From Ciona savignyi (Eukaryota; Chordata; Ascidiacea; Phlebobranchia; Cionidae): 64,000 nt of DNA. Where the stretch lies: positions 812,296-876,295 of the forward strand of contig CH001841.1 in the NCBI GenBank assembly GCA_000149265.1, in the 5' to 3' direction. This document shows positions 10,077 through 24,800 of this stretch, in pieces. The position numbers were made by a program, and so were the translations under genes. The first letter of the stretch is position 1, and every line of letters begins with the position of its first letter. The notes under the pieces were generated by a model. It searched no databases. It was not told where the DNA came from and saw only the letters and a list, made by a program, of their open reading frames with translations.

Positions 10077-12866
10077 TTTAAATTACCTACGCTCTGTTAG
10101 ACTTAAAATTCAGTATTAGGTATATTAACAAACCATCTAGCAACAGAAAATGACAAATCGAACGGTATTTTGCGCCTTGCTATTAGAAAGGCATCCTTCG
10201 CGTATTGATATATATACAAGATGCAACGGTGTACAGTTTTAAAATGCAATGCGTGGCAATTGAAAGAGAAATTTCTCTAAAACGCAAATACCGTTCCCAG
10301 CATGTATATTTAATGGAGTATTTCATAAATCATGAGGGATCCATTTTTAACAACAATACTGCTCAATCTGTGCACACCTAATCCTCTTTCACGACACCTG
10401 TCCATATTGCCAAGCTATTTACGATACTTGAACAATATGAAACCAGTAGTTCTATTATAATACGCTGACGTTGAAAATTGTCCACCTTTCTGCTCGAAAG
10501 TGAAAATAACAGTCATCGCTAAGACTGTAACGGCTCCGTGTTTTGACATAACAATATAACATTCAAAGTAACTCAAGTAGCTGTCTTGCATATATGTCGA
10601 AACCAATGACTTCACTAAAATTACAATATTTATTTCCTAAATTAAATCCTACAATAATAATTACATATTACGAAGCGTACGGTCAAACGTCCAACCTACA
10701 TATAGGCTAAAAGTGCACAAAAGGTACACTGTATTTTTGTTCTAGCCTTGAAACATAACAAAACGCATAAATGCTTACGTATAATTCGTAATCAAGGCTG
10801 ATTCACCTATTTACACATTGTACCTTTCGTCGTTTCAGTAAACGAATACAGTTAACGTTCTTACTCCTGTAATGCCATGCAAATTATACGGCAGTCTTAA
10901 CACAAAATGTTTGTGCTGAAAAACAATACACGGAATTAATCCGTCATATTTGTGGAGCGAAAATTGTTTATTTCCTGTCCAGCGTTTACGCTAAAGTGAC
11001 GCAGCACTTTCACGTAGTCTTACCTGTACGGTGTTGTAATCTGATGATTCGGGTTAGCCTAAGGTCAGCAAGTTTTATGTGTGACGTAATCAGTTCTTAA
11101 AAATTAGTTACTGTGGTAATAAGTCGTTTAATCAAAACAATGTTGCTGCAAGTCGTTTAATCAAAACACTGCTGCCTATTAATGCAAGTGTTGCAGGGCA
11201 ATTGACTAATTTGTTTTGTCCACTTTTGAACATATGCTCCTTCAATTAGTTAATTTTTCATATTCAAAGCTGGATTACAACGCAGACTTAACCAGTCGCA
11301 ACGGCGTCTCGTATTACGGACACTCTCTTTGCAGTTCTAATCAATATATTCTCACGTTTCAAGCTGTATATGGGCGGGTGGAAACGTGCCAAAAAAGCGT
11401 CGATTTACATAAAAGTGACTCCTATATAAAGTACTAAATGTGAAGCCGCAGTTATTACATTGTACGGACTATGGTATGAATTTGTGATTATTAATTTACG
11501 GCACTAATGCGTTATATCATCGGCGTGTACCGGAAACGATACTGTAAAGGTTAATGCCTAGGCCAACACTGCTATATATGCATACAAATATCTTTAAAAT
11601 TTAGCTACAAATTTTACAACATATTATGTAGTCTAAAAAAAATTTTTAAAGCCAATATTACTCTTAATTTTGAGACCTTAGAAATGGAGCTTTAATCAAG
11701 TTTAATCAAAACAGGGTATATCGGTCAATAATCTTCATTGTAAAGTTTTAATAAAATAAAAACGAGTTTTATTGACTTTAATTTTGCTTAGACTATCTTA
11801 AAAAAATGCATTAATGTACTAAATTGTATGTTGCATATTTGTAATAATATACATTGTGATATTTAATTTATTTGTTACTATTATCAACACGAATGAGCTT
11901 GCAGTGTTTATAACGTGCAGCTCAGGATACACATCAGTGTGGTAAGAGCGGTTTAGTAATAATAAATGAATCCGACAAGTTCAAGTAAAACAAAGGCGAA
12001 GTGTTTATTTGCTTCATCCTGCTAAAGCTTTTAAGCGCAATGCTCTATCTAAGAGCGTGCGGCGAAACAACGGTTTTCAGTCACTCTTTATCGGCAGATA
12101 GTTGGTTATGACGTAGGCCGACCGAACAATGATAAAGTCGGCTCGCCAAACCGCACTCGTACCGGTGGGATTGTGATGTAATACGTCGGTCGTGGTCGGA
12201 AACCGGCATGCTGGCAGAGAGCTATGTACCCGAACTTTCGCATTGGCAAGACACCTTTTGCCGAAGGGATATATATTGGCAGAACTTTGGATACACAGAG
12301 TATATTTGGATATACAGAGTATACGAAACAGAGTGAACGCTACTTTTGTTCATGCAATACATCGAAAGCAAGGATAGTTTTAGTTACAAACATGATGCGA
12401 AACTGGCACTTTTAGACGGAATCAAATTCTATTCCGAACCGTCTAGAACCAGACCAGATTTATTTTATGTTTTATTTATTTATGCTTAATTTCAAATGAC
12501 GTAGATCTCATAATGTACTCTCGAACTAATGACGACAGACATAAAGATCGTATTTAATATAGCAAATATTTTAAATCGTAAAAGACTTTCAGGGTTTGTA
12601 GTTAGTTGGACGCGGAGTGAAATAGCAGAGGGCCGAAAGTTAAAACTATTTTATTCTAGCAATTACGATACCCAAACCGATTCATAACAAAATTTAGTGC
12701 GAAAAGGACTCGAACTTAATGTAGTTTTACCATAAAAACCATGTGTTTAATATTGCTCTGCGTATACAAGCACTATTTTTACAAAGAACGCCGCACTGAA
12801 GGCTGTGTGGATTAAATTGATCAGTTTACTAGAAGTTGCTTTACAGGTTTTGTAAAACTTTTAAGA
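10077..12866. promoter_or_regulatory. intergenic region between divergent GPCR and ZP genes
   Basis: No gene is recognised here. The region holds the 5' flanks of both genes. Visible items are a short duplicated motif AAGTCGTTTAATCAAAAC (about 11124 and 11151) and a repeated GATACACAGAGTAT-like motif near 12290-12325. The ATG of the ZP gene follows a TTTACAG acceptor-like site by about 20 bases, so a 5'-UTR intron or spliced-leader addition is possible. Confidence 0.4.
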
Positions 12867-15800
12867 ATGTCGGACGGAAAGTTGAACTTGTTGATACTGC
12901 TCCTTACTTCCGCCTTCACTCTAATAAGATGCAAGCCGGACGAATTCGAGTATTACGCTGAGTATTATGGTACCTCAGGTCCGAACTTTCTAACAGTTTG
13001 AGAATATCGCATATAAAATAAAACATTGCATATTTTGTGTGAAGTATAAATCTGCACAATTTATAACCAGTAGCAATGTTTTAATGTTTTTTGAGAAAAT
13101 GATTTAATATGTATTACCGACTGTTGTATTAATATATGGTTGGGTATAACTTTGAACCGGAGGATTGGATACAGCATTTTTGATGAAATCAATTCGAAAT
13201 GGCTTGGGGAAATTATAACATTATTCTGTGTATTGTTATGGTTTGTCAATGCCACTAACCCGCTATATAGTTGATTTACATGACAATTTTAAATAATAGT
13301 CTTGGATATTCTTTTTAACAAACTGTATATGAAGGTCCGTGGACAGCTTGACATTTCACGTTTACCTAGTCCGGTATCGAGCCAGTCTAGGTTTGTCGAT
13401 ATATCTGTTTTGTATCGTATATTAGTCGGGTGGATTACCAAATGCGTTAATTATCCGACCGTTTTCCCATATCTGGCTTCTAAAACTGTATGTGAGACCA
13501 CGTCGTTAAACTTCCCAACCGAACAGTTCCTTTTCCAGAGTTTGTGGTATGCTGTGTAATTGGGCATATTGGGCTGCAGAAGTCGTAAAATCTTTGCAGG
13601 AGTCCGAAAGGCGTGTGGTCCCGATTCACATTTCCAAGTTCAAAATCCCAGCAAATCCCAACACGTTGGTGGCATTGCACTTCTTAGGGCCTTGTGCGTC
13701 ACGCCGAGTTCGAATGGGCGGCGATAATCTCCCAGCGGAACGCAACCTGACACGCTGATTTGTTGTACTAGCATCCTAACTCCTTCTCACCGTTTCAAAT
13801 CCACATTTTGACAGCATCATTTCTTCACCCTTTATCTTCACGCAGGTTCGTACGCGGAAGTCGGAGAGTCGACACCTACGACACCTGCCGCCCTAAGCGC
13901 CATTATCGGTACGTGTGAAAGTTAAATAATAACTGCTAAGCGCAGCGCCCGAAAGACCACCATGTTTCAGGATTACCCGAAGGTTTTCCTTGCTATCAAT
14001 CGCGCGGCGGGTTGCGCTGTATTTATACAATACGAACGCGGTCTGGCGCAATTTCAGCACTGGTAGTGAACTTAACTTGCAGCCCGGTTTTTATTGCTAA
14101 ATTCACCTAATTTTCGCTTTCGTTATGATAAAGCCAACCGAAGAATTTATTTTCGCCTTCAAAATATTTCACGTCGAATATCCCAAAAATATTGTTTTAT
14201 CGAGTCCGTAATCAGACTATATCATTAAATTGCAGGTTAAGATTTATTTCCTTTGATGTTACCTCAAAATTCTTACAACCAGAGTCTATTTTACAATTGC
14301 TTTTTGTGCGCAACAGTAGCACAAAATCTTTGAATGGTAAAGCCGGGTAATCTTTCAATGAATTGAACTTGACAGAAGCTTTCATTTCATTTTCATATTT
14401 GTGTCTTTGAGAAATTCATAAAGCAATATGTAGCGGCGTTTGAAGTCCTGAATAAAAGTCAAGTTCACTGTTTATTTAAAAAGCGGCTTTGAAATTGCCG
14501 CCTGTTGTATAGGATGGCGTGGGCCACAACATAGAGCTTACTTACACAGTAGATAGAAAATTTTAAAACCACTTTTCGCTGCTTCTCCGTTACGTAAGAG
14601 TACGGGCGACTGATTTGAACTCCAAACTCACCTCATATCCACCGCTGCATCTTTCTTATATACCAGAATCTGCCTCAATCAATGACATCTGGATGGGTCG
14701 ATTAAGATTGCAATAATAGTACGATCGTGTGGCCGAATGGTTAACGCGACCGATACATATATATATATACCGACTTTCATACAAAAAACGGTCCTGGTGA
14801 CGAACCCATGATGGGTTCGAAACTTGGCTCGGTAAACATAAAAATGGAAAAAAAGAGTGCAAAATAACACACCATAATCGCTCCTGCAACGGAACTGGTG
14901 GTTTCCAATAAATATTCGGTTGATTTCTCGTGTTATAATAATAATAATAGTCGTTTTTCCATCTCAAAGAATACCGTATTCTATATACAGGCTTCGACGT
15001 TCGCACCGAGTGCTGGCATGATCACGTGACAGTGGTTTTCCCGCGCAACTTACTACCACGTGGTCTTCAGTTCTACATTCCAACCGCTGTGAGTAAATGT
15101 TGATTTTTAATTATAACCCTATTACCAAACTGAGGTAAAACAAAAAATCTCTGCCACCCTGGCCTATGCCTTTCTAACAAAGCACCACTTCGGCTGCAGG
15201 TACGAAACTGGTCGCTATAGCTAGTCGGTTGTGTCCTTGGACAAGGCACTTAACGGACATTGCCTGAACCCAGCGGATTAATAGGTTCTACTAAATTGAA
15301 GGAATGTGTGAATCATAAACAACACATTGCAATAGCTCTTGTAACCCGACGGTGAGCACGAGGTGATCTGACGATTGCCCTCCTTGGTTTTCCCATTCAT
15401 ACATGTAGCTCGTTCCCTGTTGTTGGGCCACGACTGTGAACCAATAAAACAAAACGGCGCAGTTTGTTCAATTGATTTTAAAATGTTCACACGGGAATGG
15501 CTGATTGTTGTGTATTTCAACAAGCTAAATGAAAGAAATTTACAATAAACATAAGGAATAAAAATTGGAGATAAAAATGAACTAAATAACCTAACACAAC
15601 ACACTGAAATAGCTCGGTCAGGCAGAAAGCTACTAACCACTAATATATTAAATGCGAAGTCAAATTAAACAGCGTCCTTGATTTATAAAAGAAAGTTACA
15701 ATAAACTTTAGGAATAAAACTTGGAGACAAAACGCCCGACGGTTAGCGGACATCGCTTGCTCCCATTGGATAATTAGGGCCAACCAAAATTGTATAAACG

Positions 15801-18800
15801 TCTCAATTATACACAACAAACTGCATGCAATAGCGTTGGGAACGCGACAATAGGTAATGGTAAAGACGATTACTCGTTGCAAACAACTTTCATATTGCAT
15901 AATCGCTAAGTAATCTGACGATTGCCTGTGTGATAACTTACCTACGTTTTACCGTCATGGGGATATACATGAATGTCCCATCCCATATTCAATTTTACTT
16001 TAGAGATCCTACCATTTTACCACTACTATTAAAATGGTCCCTTTTTTAACTGATCCAAGTTTTGAACCCCCAATGGGATCGTTACTCGGACAGTTTTTGC
16101 ATAGGTCGGTATAGGTATCGGTCGCGTTAACCGTTTGGCCACACGACCGTACATTAAAATGGTACTTAGATCGATGACAGAAATATACTCTTCTAATAGC
16201 GCCGCCATACGTGCGTCCAATTGCTAATCCTTCAGCTGCGGCATCGACTTTGACTATATTTAGGCAGCCGACATTGAATGATGGTACACATTTATCACCG
16301 AATGTTTCGCATGTTTAGATAAGACCTATCTCAAGTGCAAATTCGCAAATGCCTTATGCAATCCTTTCAATCCAACGTGCTTTAAATTCCACTGGATAAA
16401 CGCTTGCTTGATTCTTTTTTTCCAAATTATAATATATAAGTAAACTGTTTAATATAAGTAAACTCTGTACAAAGGTATGCGATTAAAATGGCTTGCAACT
16501 GTGGTTTATATCATAGAGATACTAATATACATACTAGTATGTATACTACTATCTCTATGGTTTATATGACGTAGCAACTGTTCAAATCTGGTATTATAAC
16601 AATTTACATTATGATGCTGCTTTATGTATTATACACTCTAGTATTCGGACGCTCCATGTGTATAATAAAAAAGTTATACACCAGTTAAATAGAAAACGGA
16701 TAAACGTAGATAAACATCTTAAATGCTTAGATGTCGAACGAAATGTACCTATTCTGGGTATTTTTACTTTTCTCCATGTGGGCCATATACTAAGCACAAT
16801 TTTGTTCTTAACTGAAAATGGTGCGTTTAACGAAAGTTGGTGAACTTCGATCAAAACCAAATTGCAATATAAAAGGCCTTTTTTGGTTCATCAAAGAAGA
16901 TAAAACTTAGAAAGTTGTAGCTCATCGTATTATTTATTGTATTGCAGAAGAGATAATTTTCGGGTAGTATCTGAACAAAGTGGAACGCGATGAACATTTT
17001 GCCTACGTTTTGTTAGATTTTTGTTACCTTTTTTAAGTTTTGAACCCATGATGGGCTAGTCACCAGGACCCTTTTTTGTATAAGAATCGGTATATGTATC
17101 GGTCGCGTTAACCATTCGCCCACACAACCGTACCCCCGTTTTGTAATACACTGCCTTTATTGTTTTGGTTAAATACATCATAGCGTATAGGAAGCGATAA
17201 CACAACATCCCAGACAGGGTCCAACGCCAAAATAGCGCTGGCGAAACACCGATAACCGCACTAGATAGCGTCACCACGGGTGGTAAAAATAAATGTGACT
17301 TCCGAAAACACCAGACTACATTATTGGCGGTGAATAAAATTGTCTTGTTTCATTCGACTTGGGATTAGTCAGCCTCCAAAATACAACTTATATGGCAACG
17401 CATGTCTGTCCCTTTCCTACTTATTTCTTCATCGTAGGTGATATTTTAAATCCAGGTCCCTTAAGCGGTTTTAATATGGTATACTTATTAAATTGCGGTG
17501 TGTTTAATGGCGTAAGCTTTTGTCGTGTCGGTATTGTTTTTTTTTTGGCGCTGACGGCAGTATAATTAAACTGAATACCTCATCTTTTATTCTTTTTTTT
17601 ATCGAGCCAGGGTTTGAACTCCATATGGGCTCGTCACCATGTTTTTGTATATATATATATATATATATTTGATTTACGTATCGGTCGCGTTAACCATTCG
17701 GCCACACGACTGTACAATATCCAATGTATATCGTGCTACATTCTGCTTAGCTTGATGATTTAAAAACGGGTACGGTCGTGTGGCCGAATGGTTAGGGCGA
17801 CTTTTAAATATTGGGTTCGAAACTGTGTCAGTAAAAAAAATTAAAAAACGGCCGATTCACACGCAGGAAACGTATATAAAAGGCCACACCTTCGTTGAGA
17901 CGATATTGTACATACTATTAATGTGCTACTTTGGCTAAAACTACTATGCTTATTCGGTGATTTATATCATATACGTTTTAATGAAATCGACTAATGTGTA
18001 ATATTAAATGATAGGTCAAATTAAATAGCGTCTTTGATTTATTAAAAGAAAGTTATATACATTAGGAATAAATCTTGGAGATTAAAATAACTTAAATAAC
18101 CGTATATACAACACACTGCAATAGCTATAAAGTAAGCGACGATGGGCGGAAAGCCACTAATGTGTCATATTAAATGCGAAGTCAAATTAAACAGCGTCCT
18201 CGATTTAGCCAAACCGATACCCTTACGTCACCTTGGTATTTGCTTTTCTTCGCGAAAGTTATTTCTTTATTGTTTCGCCGCGTTCAATTTTCAGTAAAAC
18301 ACAACATGAGAGAACTGTCTATCAACGCCCCGATAACTCTCCTGCGGTGTGGTATATTAACCAAGGATGGCATTTAGAAAGGTCAAAATCGACAAACTCC
18401 CAGACACACAAAAAACCTCGACTTAAATACGAGATGGAAGTCTGAAAAGCCGCCTTGAATATTTGCGCAATAAAATTCAATTTGATACCAGCAGCAGACA
18501 ATTTCCCAGCATACGAAAAGCCTAATATTAATTCTCTTCAACATTTAATAGCGCGCGTAGATAAAATACTTCAGTTTATCTTTTTATTCTTGTGTTAAAA
18601 GATTGAAGTCTGTCTTTATTAACTTACACTATTTGTATAAAGGAGAAATATTGTTGGCGAAATAAATAAATTGTAAACCACAAGGATTCTGCTTATTTGA
18701 ACTTTGATATGTTCGACACCGACATTAAGCTGTATATGGTTATACGTTGTTTCAATAACACGGACGTGGCAGGCAAGCAAAGTTCGAACTTTATTAAAAC

Positions 18801-21800
18801 GCAGTTATAACGGGCAACACTAAAAGGAGGGGGAGAGAAGGAGGAAAACTGCACACTAAAATTACGGAAATTAATTTAAACTTTCTCCTGAACACTAATC
18901 TCGACCTCAGAACTAACCCTAACTAAACCCCATGTTTAAAACTAACTCTTAATCTTATAATCTTCATTTTAATGTGTAGTTTCCCTCCTTCCCACTTTCC
19001 CCCTTTTAGTGTTGCCCGTTATAACACAATCCCAAAATAGTCATGCATTAAGGCTCAAACTGCGAGGGAAACCAGCTCTAGGAGAATACTTGGCACGCCG
19101 CTGCGGTATAGACAGCATACACACCGGCAAGCTGATTATAGTGTATGATGTGCGCAGGATTGGCGTATACTCACAACACATTTGATACATGTGTTACCTC
19201 GGTTGACCCTGCGGCGGGCTTACCAGTAATATTTATTAGGCTGGCAATACTTGAACTAGGTAAACAGACGAATACTGTTGGCTTTATATATATAAATGAG
19301 GTAATGTGGACACATTTAGTGTTTTCATATTAGGTATTTTCATAAATTATATGTTCCTTTTTGATTTAGATTAAGAATGAGTCGTTTTGCAGATTGCCTA
19401 AATTGCTTTCATTTGGAATAATCTTCATAATTTTTTGATGATGTTATAGCCGTCTTAAAAATGATAGTTATAATAAATTGACGAAGATGGGACAAAGATT
19501 ACTTGGCCCATTTGTGAATTTCAAAACTTTTATCTCCGTAATTCTTTTTTAAAGCAAATAATATAGTTTCCAAAGAGGCAAAGTAACCATGATTGATGGA
19601 TTTCGTACTCTACTCTTCATAATATTTGCCTGTAATCTAATTTGCGTTGGAAACTTTTGAAGCTAATTAAGCGTTTTACATCTTTCGAACTATTTGTCGT
19701 AAAACACTTGGTCGAAAACTGTTGGATTTGGTTATCTGTAATTATTCTTAAGTACACAGTTTCAAAACTTATAAGTATTAGCCTTTGTTATATGCAGTGT
19801 TTTATTCTATTGCTGTGTTGACAAATAAAAAAGTATTGACCGGTTAAAAAAGAATGATAATGCAGTGTTGAGCAAATAAAAAAATGAGTGGTGATAAGTG
19901 TTGATCAATTAAAGAATTATTAATGATAAAAGTTTTTTTTAAACCAAGCCAAGTTTCGAACCAATGATGGGCTCGTTACTCTGACCGTTTTTGTATTGTA
20001 GTCAGTATATGTATCATCATTTGGCCACAGGACAGTACAATTGATGATAAGTGTTGACCAATTAAAAAGGTGTAGATCAAATAAAAAGTGACTGATGATT
20101 CAGTGTTGATCAATTAAAAAATTATTAAAGATAAGTGTTGATTTATTAAATAATAACCGACGATTGTTTCTCTGTCCATTCACAGAAACATCGATCACAA
20201 AATTGCGTGGACGTCCACGAAACACCAACTTTAACCACGTACAGCGTTGCCCTTTCCTGCCCTCAAGTGATCAATACTGTCACCACGGGATCAAGCAGAT
20301 TCTACCGCCACGAGGCGCTCTTGATACGCAGAGGAACCAAACTTTCACGGACAGAGTAACTCGCATTTTTGACTTTTATAAACATATAGAATAGGATATT
20401 TATGTTTATCTCCGTGAATGGGAGGTTAACACACGGGGAATCGTAAGATCACCTCGTTCCCATCGTCGGGTTACCGGAGTAATTTCAGTGTGATGCGTAT
20501 GATAGACACGTTCCTTTAATTTGAGGAAACCCAATAATCCGCTGGGTTCAGGCAATGTCCGTAAAGTGCCTTGCCCAAAGACACAACCGACTAGCTAGCG
20601 ACCAGTCCATAACCTGAAACCTTCGGTTAAGAGGCTTCGCACTAAACTGCCAGACTAACTGGTCGGACAAATAAGCATAGCGTATGCTTTGTTGGGTAAT
20701 TAATGCAAAAGCACGACTGACAAATAGCCATTTTTATGTTTTCTGCTTATTTTTTTAGTGCCATCAAAATGACATAGATACTAACATACATCACATTAAC
20801 CAATATTTTACACAAAAAAGCAGAAAACGTAATGACAAAATTAATTAACGTTACTAAACTACTAAACATAAAAATGGCTATTTGTCAGTCGTGCTTTTGC
20901 ACGTGATGCACTGTCAACCCAATATATCAGTTAATAAAACGTAAAAATGAGCAGAAAACGCCATCAAAATGACCTAGATACTAACATACATAAGACATAA
21001 ACTAAATTTTCTATTCCAGCACTTTAAACTGCAATTTTTTCAGTCCTCAATCTGTTGTGTACACTGTCCTACTTGAGTGCGAGCATTTCGGAGAGGTTGG
21101 GGCCAATGGCGAGGTGACGTTTCCTGCTTCCAGCGTTTTAAGACCCGAAAAGCGGATTTTCGAGCACCGAGTAGCGATAGACTCAACAGAAGCATGCACA
21201 CAAACGCAGTGCTCATACGGCGACATTTGTCTGCCAGAGGATGGTGTGGACGGCTACTTTTGCCTCTGCCCTGGACAGTCGGATTTATGTGATCGTAAGT
21301 TAACTATTCGTACCTTTTACAGAGTTATTTTAAGTGCGTCGCGCCCTTCAATCGAAAAGTTGCAGGTGCTAAACTGGCCGCTAGCTAGTCGGTCGTGTCC
21401 TTGGGCAAGGCACTATACGGACATGGCCTGAACCCAGAAGATTAATGGATTCTACCGAATTTAAGGAACGTGTCTATTATACATAACACACATAAATAGC
21501 TTCGGTAACACGACGATGGGCGGGAGGTGATCTGACGATTGCCCGTGTGTGTTAACCCCCCCCCCCCAGATTTATCTATTTACGGGGATAAACATGAATA
21601 TCCTATCCTTATACTCAATGTTTCACTGACAGTCATTGCTCATGTAAAATTGGTTTTAAATTTCGGCGTGTTGAAAATGCTTTGTGTCCCGTAGATGCTT
21701 GTCCGGAAGGTTACTACGGCTGCAGCAGAAACCACAACTCCAATTTGACGCTGCCTCGATTGAAATGCATTAAGAACGGATGGCTGTGTGATAACAGATA

Positions 21801-24800
21801 CGACTGTGATCTTCAGGCAAGTAAAGTGAATTTAAGTAGATACACGACTGATATTCAGTTATAACTGTATAAATAAAAACACTTTACGGACATTGCCTAA
21901 AGCCAGCGGATTATTGGGTTCTACCAAATAAAAGAAACATGTCTATCATACACAACACATTGCAATAGCTCCGGTAACGCGATGGTGGGTGCGAGGTGAT
22001 CTAATGATTGCCCGTGTGTTAAACCGCTTGGTTTTCCCATTCACGGCGATAAACATTAAATCCTATCCTATCCTAATATAAAAAACTGAGAAAACGATAT
22101 CAACTTGGTCAAACTAGAGCCAGTTAACTACCTTCTTCATAAAAATATTTAAGGAGTTGGGTTGACAGTGGTTATTGGGCTGATTAGTTCGCCGTGTACA
22201 CAGACAAAGTTGCAAATTTAGTCTGATTATTTTAGCTACACTGCAATTACTAAAATTTAGTGCCAAAACCTACTTGGTTTTTGTTTACACACTGTTGTAT
22301 CCCCATTTGTTTAGAAACTGTTTTATTTTATATAGGATATGATATTTTTAAAGGGCCTTGCCCANNNNNNNNNNNNNNNNNNNNNNNNNNNNNNNNNNNN
22401 NNNNNNNNNNNNNNNNNNNNNNNNNNNNNNNNNNNNNNNNNNNNNNNNNNNNNNNNNNNNNNNNCCCCCCCCCCCCCCCATCGCACCTCCCCCCGGCCAT
22501 AAACCGCCCCGCCTACCCCGATTCGGACATATATAGGATGATGAAGCGTCTTGTACTGAGATTTGGTCGACTTGGTCAGCTTGGACTACCTGCTCTGCTG
22601 TTTGTGGAGAAGGAAAACGTAATAGACGACGACATTGTGACGTGTCATTCACACGTGACCCGGAAAGGTGCAAATTACACCCAGGAGCACTCGGGTATGC
22701 TGCATGTTCACCTGCATGCTAGTTTCGCCTTGGCACTCACGATTTTGAAACATCTGTAGATTTGCTAGAAGAGTATATTGTTTTAATATTAAATATTATA
22801 ACTTTTTTTTAATATTATATGTTTACTGTTAGAACTCTTTTTTTAATATTAGATGTTTAATGTTAGAACTCTTTTTTAATATTAGATGTTTAATATTAGA
22901 ACTCTGCTTTTTGATCACGACTAAAAACAAGCACAAGTGTACATGTCAAGATATGTTTTGTTCACAAGCATGTAGTTGTGTCTTCAAGTCTCCACTTCCT
23001 GTTTCGTGTGTTATCTTACCCAGCTTGTACGGCCGTGTGGCCGAATGGTTAACGCGACGTCGCGACCGATACATATACCGACTCTTATACAAAAAAACGG
23101 TCTTGGTGACGAGCCCATCATGGGTTCGAAACTTGGCTCGAGAAAAAAAAAAGCTATACATTGACGGGCTGAATCAATTTCAGATGCAGCAGGCGTTGCA
23201 CCAAAAACAAACAGGTCGAGACACAAAACGAGGCTTGCTCGGGCAACGGTTGCTCGAGCGTCCACTGCGACCGACGTCACATGACAATCGCCATACCGCG
23301 CGAGCCGGAAATGACGTCACGAACCATCGAATCGCAGATGATGTTGGGAGGAGACCCGAGATGCAGACCCAGCTACAACGACACTCATGTTATATTTGTC
23401 GCACCTTTGAACAGCTGCAATATGACCTCGCAGGTACCTAAGACTAAAATGTTATATTTGTTATATGTTATTTTATATTCATGTTATATTTGTCGCGCAT
23501 TTGAACGGTTCTAACATGACCTCGCAGGTATATAAGACTAAATGACCTCGCAGGTACATAAGACTAAAACAGTGGTTCTTAACTTTTATCTGTTGTTACC
23601 CCCAAATGTTTTGATGGATATCAATTACCCCCTTTTTAGAAAAAAACATTTAGATCATTTAAGGGGCTAAATTAGCTTACAACTAAAAAAAAACAAACAA
23701 ATTGTTTACGAAACAGATATTTACGATAGACTCTAGTTCTTGTTTATGACATCACAAATAGCATGGCTATAAGTGAAACATATTAAGACTTTTAGAGTAG
23801 AAGCGCATGACAACGTTTGCCATCGAAGTTACTTAATTTTTATTTTGAAAATTTATGTTACCCCTTTTAAAATGCCAATAAATCACCCCTTTTTGGGTTA
23901 TTACCCACAGGTTAAAAAAAACATTGGACTAAAATAAACCAACTGTAACTAACTACCATTACGGTAATACACCGGACGCCAAATATATATTCGGTACTTC
24001 TAACTGATTACTGTAGGTTTAATTAACACAAACTTTCGCTACAATCAGTATACTTCACTACAGCGTAGACACACAAATACAACATTCACACAATTGCTAC
24101 ATACACACACAACTACAAAGTACATACAAAACTTCAAAGTAAACACACAACTATAAAGTAAACACACTCAACTACAAAGTAAACACACAACTACAATATA
24201 TACACACAGCTACAAAGTAAACACATAACTACAATATACACACACAGCTACAAAATAAACACACATACAATATACACATACATCTGCAACGTAAATGTAC
24301 AAACATACCGTCCGCACACAGGTGCAAGAGTGTAACTCCATAATCCAACAACTTATCTTAATACTGTATAAGTACGGTTGTGTGGCCAAATGGTCCACGC
24401 GACCGATGCATATACCTACTCTTATATAAAAAGAACGGTCGTAGTGACGAGCCCATTATGGGTTCGAAACTTGGATGAATAAAAAAAGTAAAAAAATCTT
24501 AATATAAAAACTGCCACTTGACCAACCCTGTGTTTTCTTTGATAGGTAGAGGACACGTACGTTCTATACAGGAACGAGATCTTGATGAAGGGCTGGGCTG
24601 ACACTTCCAGTATAATAATCCGGGACGTTGGACATTCCTACATGGTCAAGTGCAGATTTAAAAGGCGGCGCACAGTTATACTGCGCAAGCAATCTGAGGA
24701 AGGGCGAGTTGAGGTCGCGGCGCTCACGTTTGACCACAATAATGAAAGTTGGGACGAAACTGCCGTGATAAACGCTCATTTCGCGTCCGGAGATGGAGAA

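Noticed and set aside
22339..22536. Proline-rich frames spanning the second gap
   Set aside because: Created by the poly-C run and N characters; the true exon starts at 22537.
24064..24310. Possible CRISPR-like regular repeats
   Set aside because: Units are contiguous and imperfect with no unique spacers. It is a eukaryotic minisatellite.
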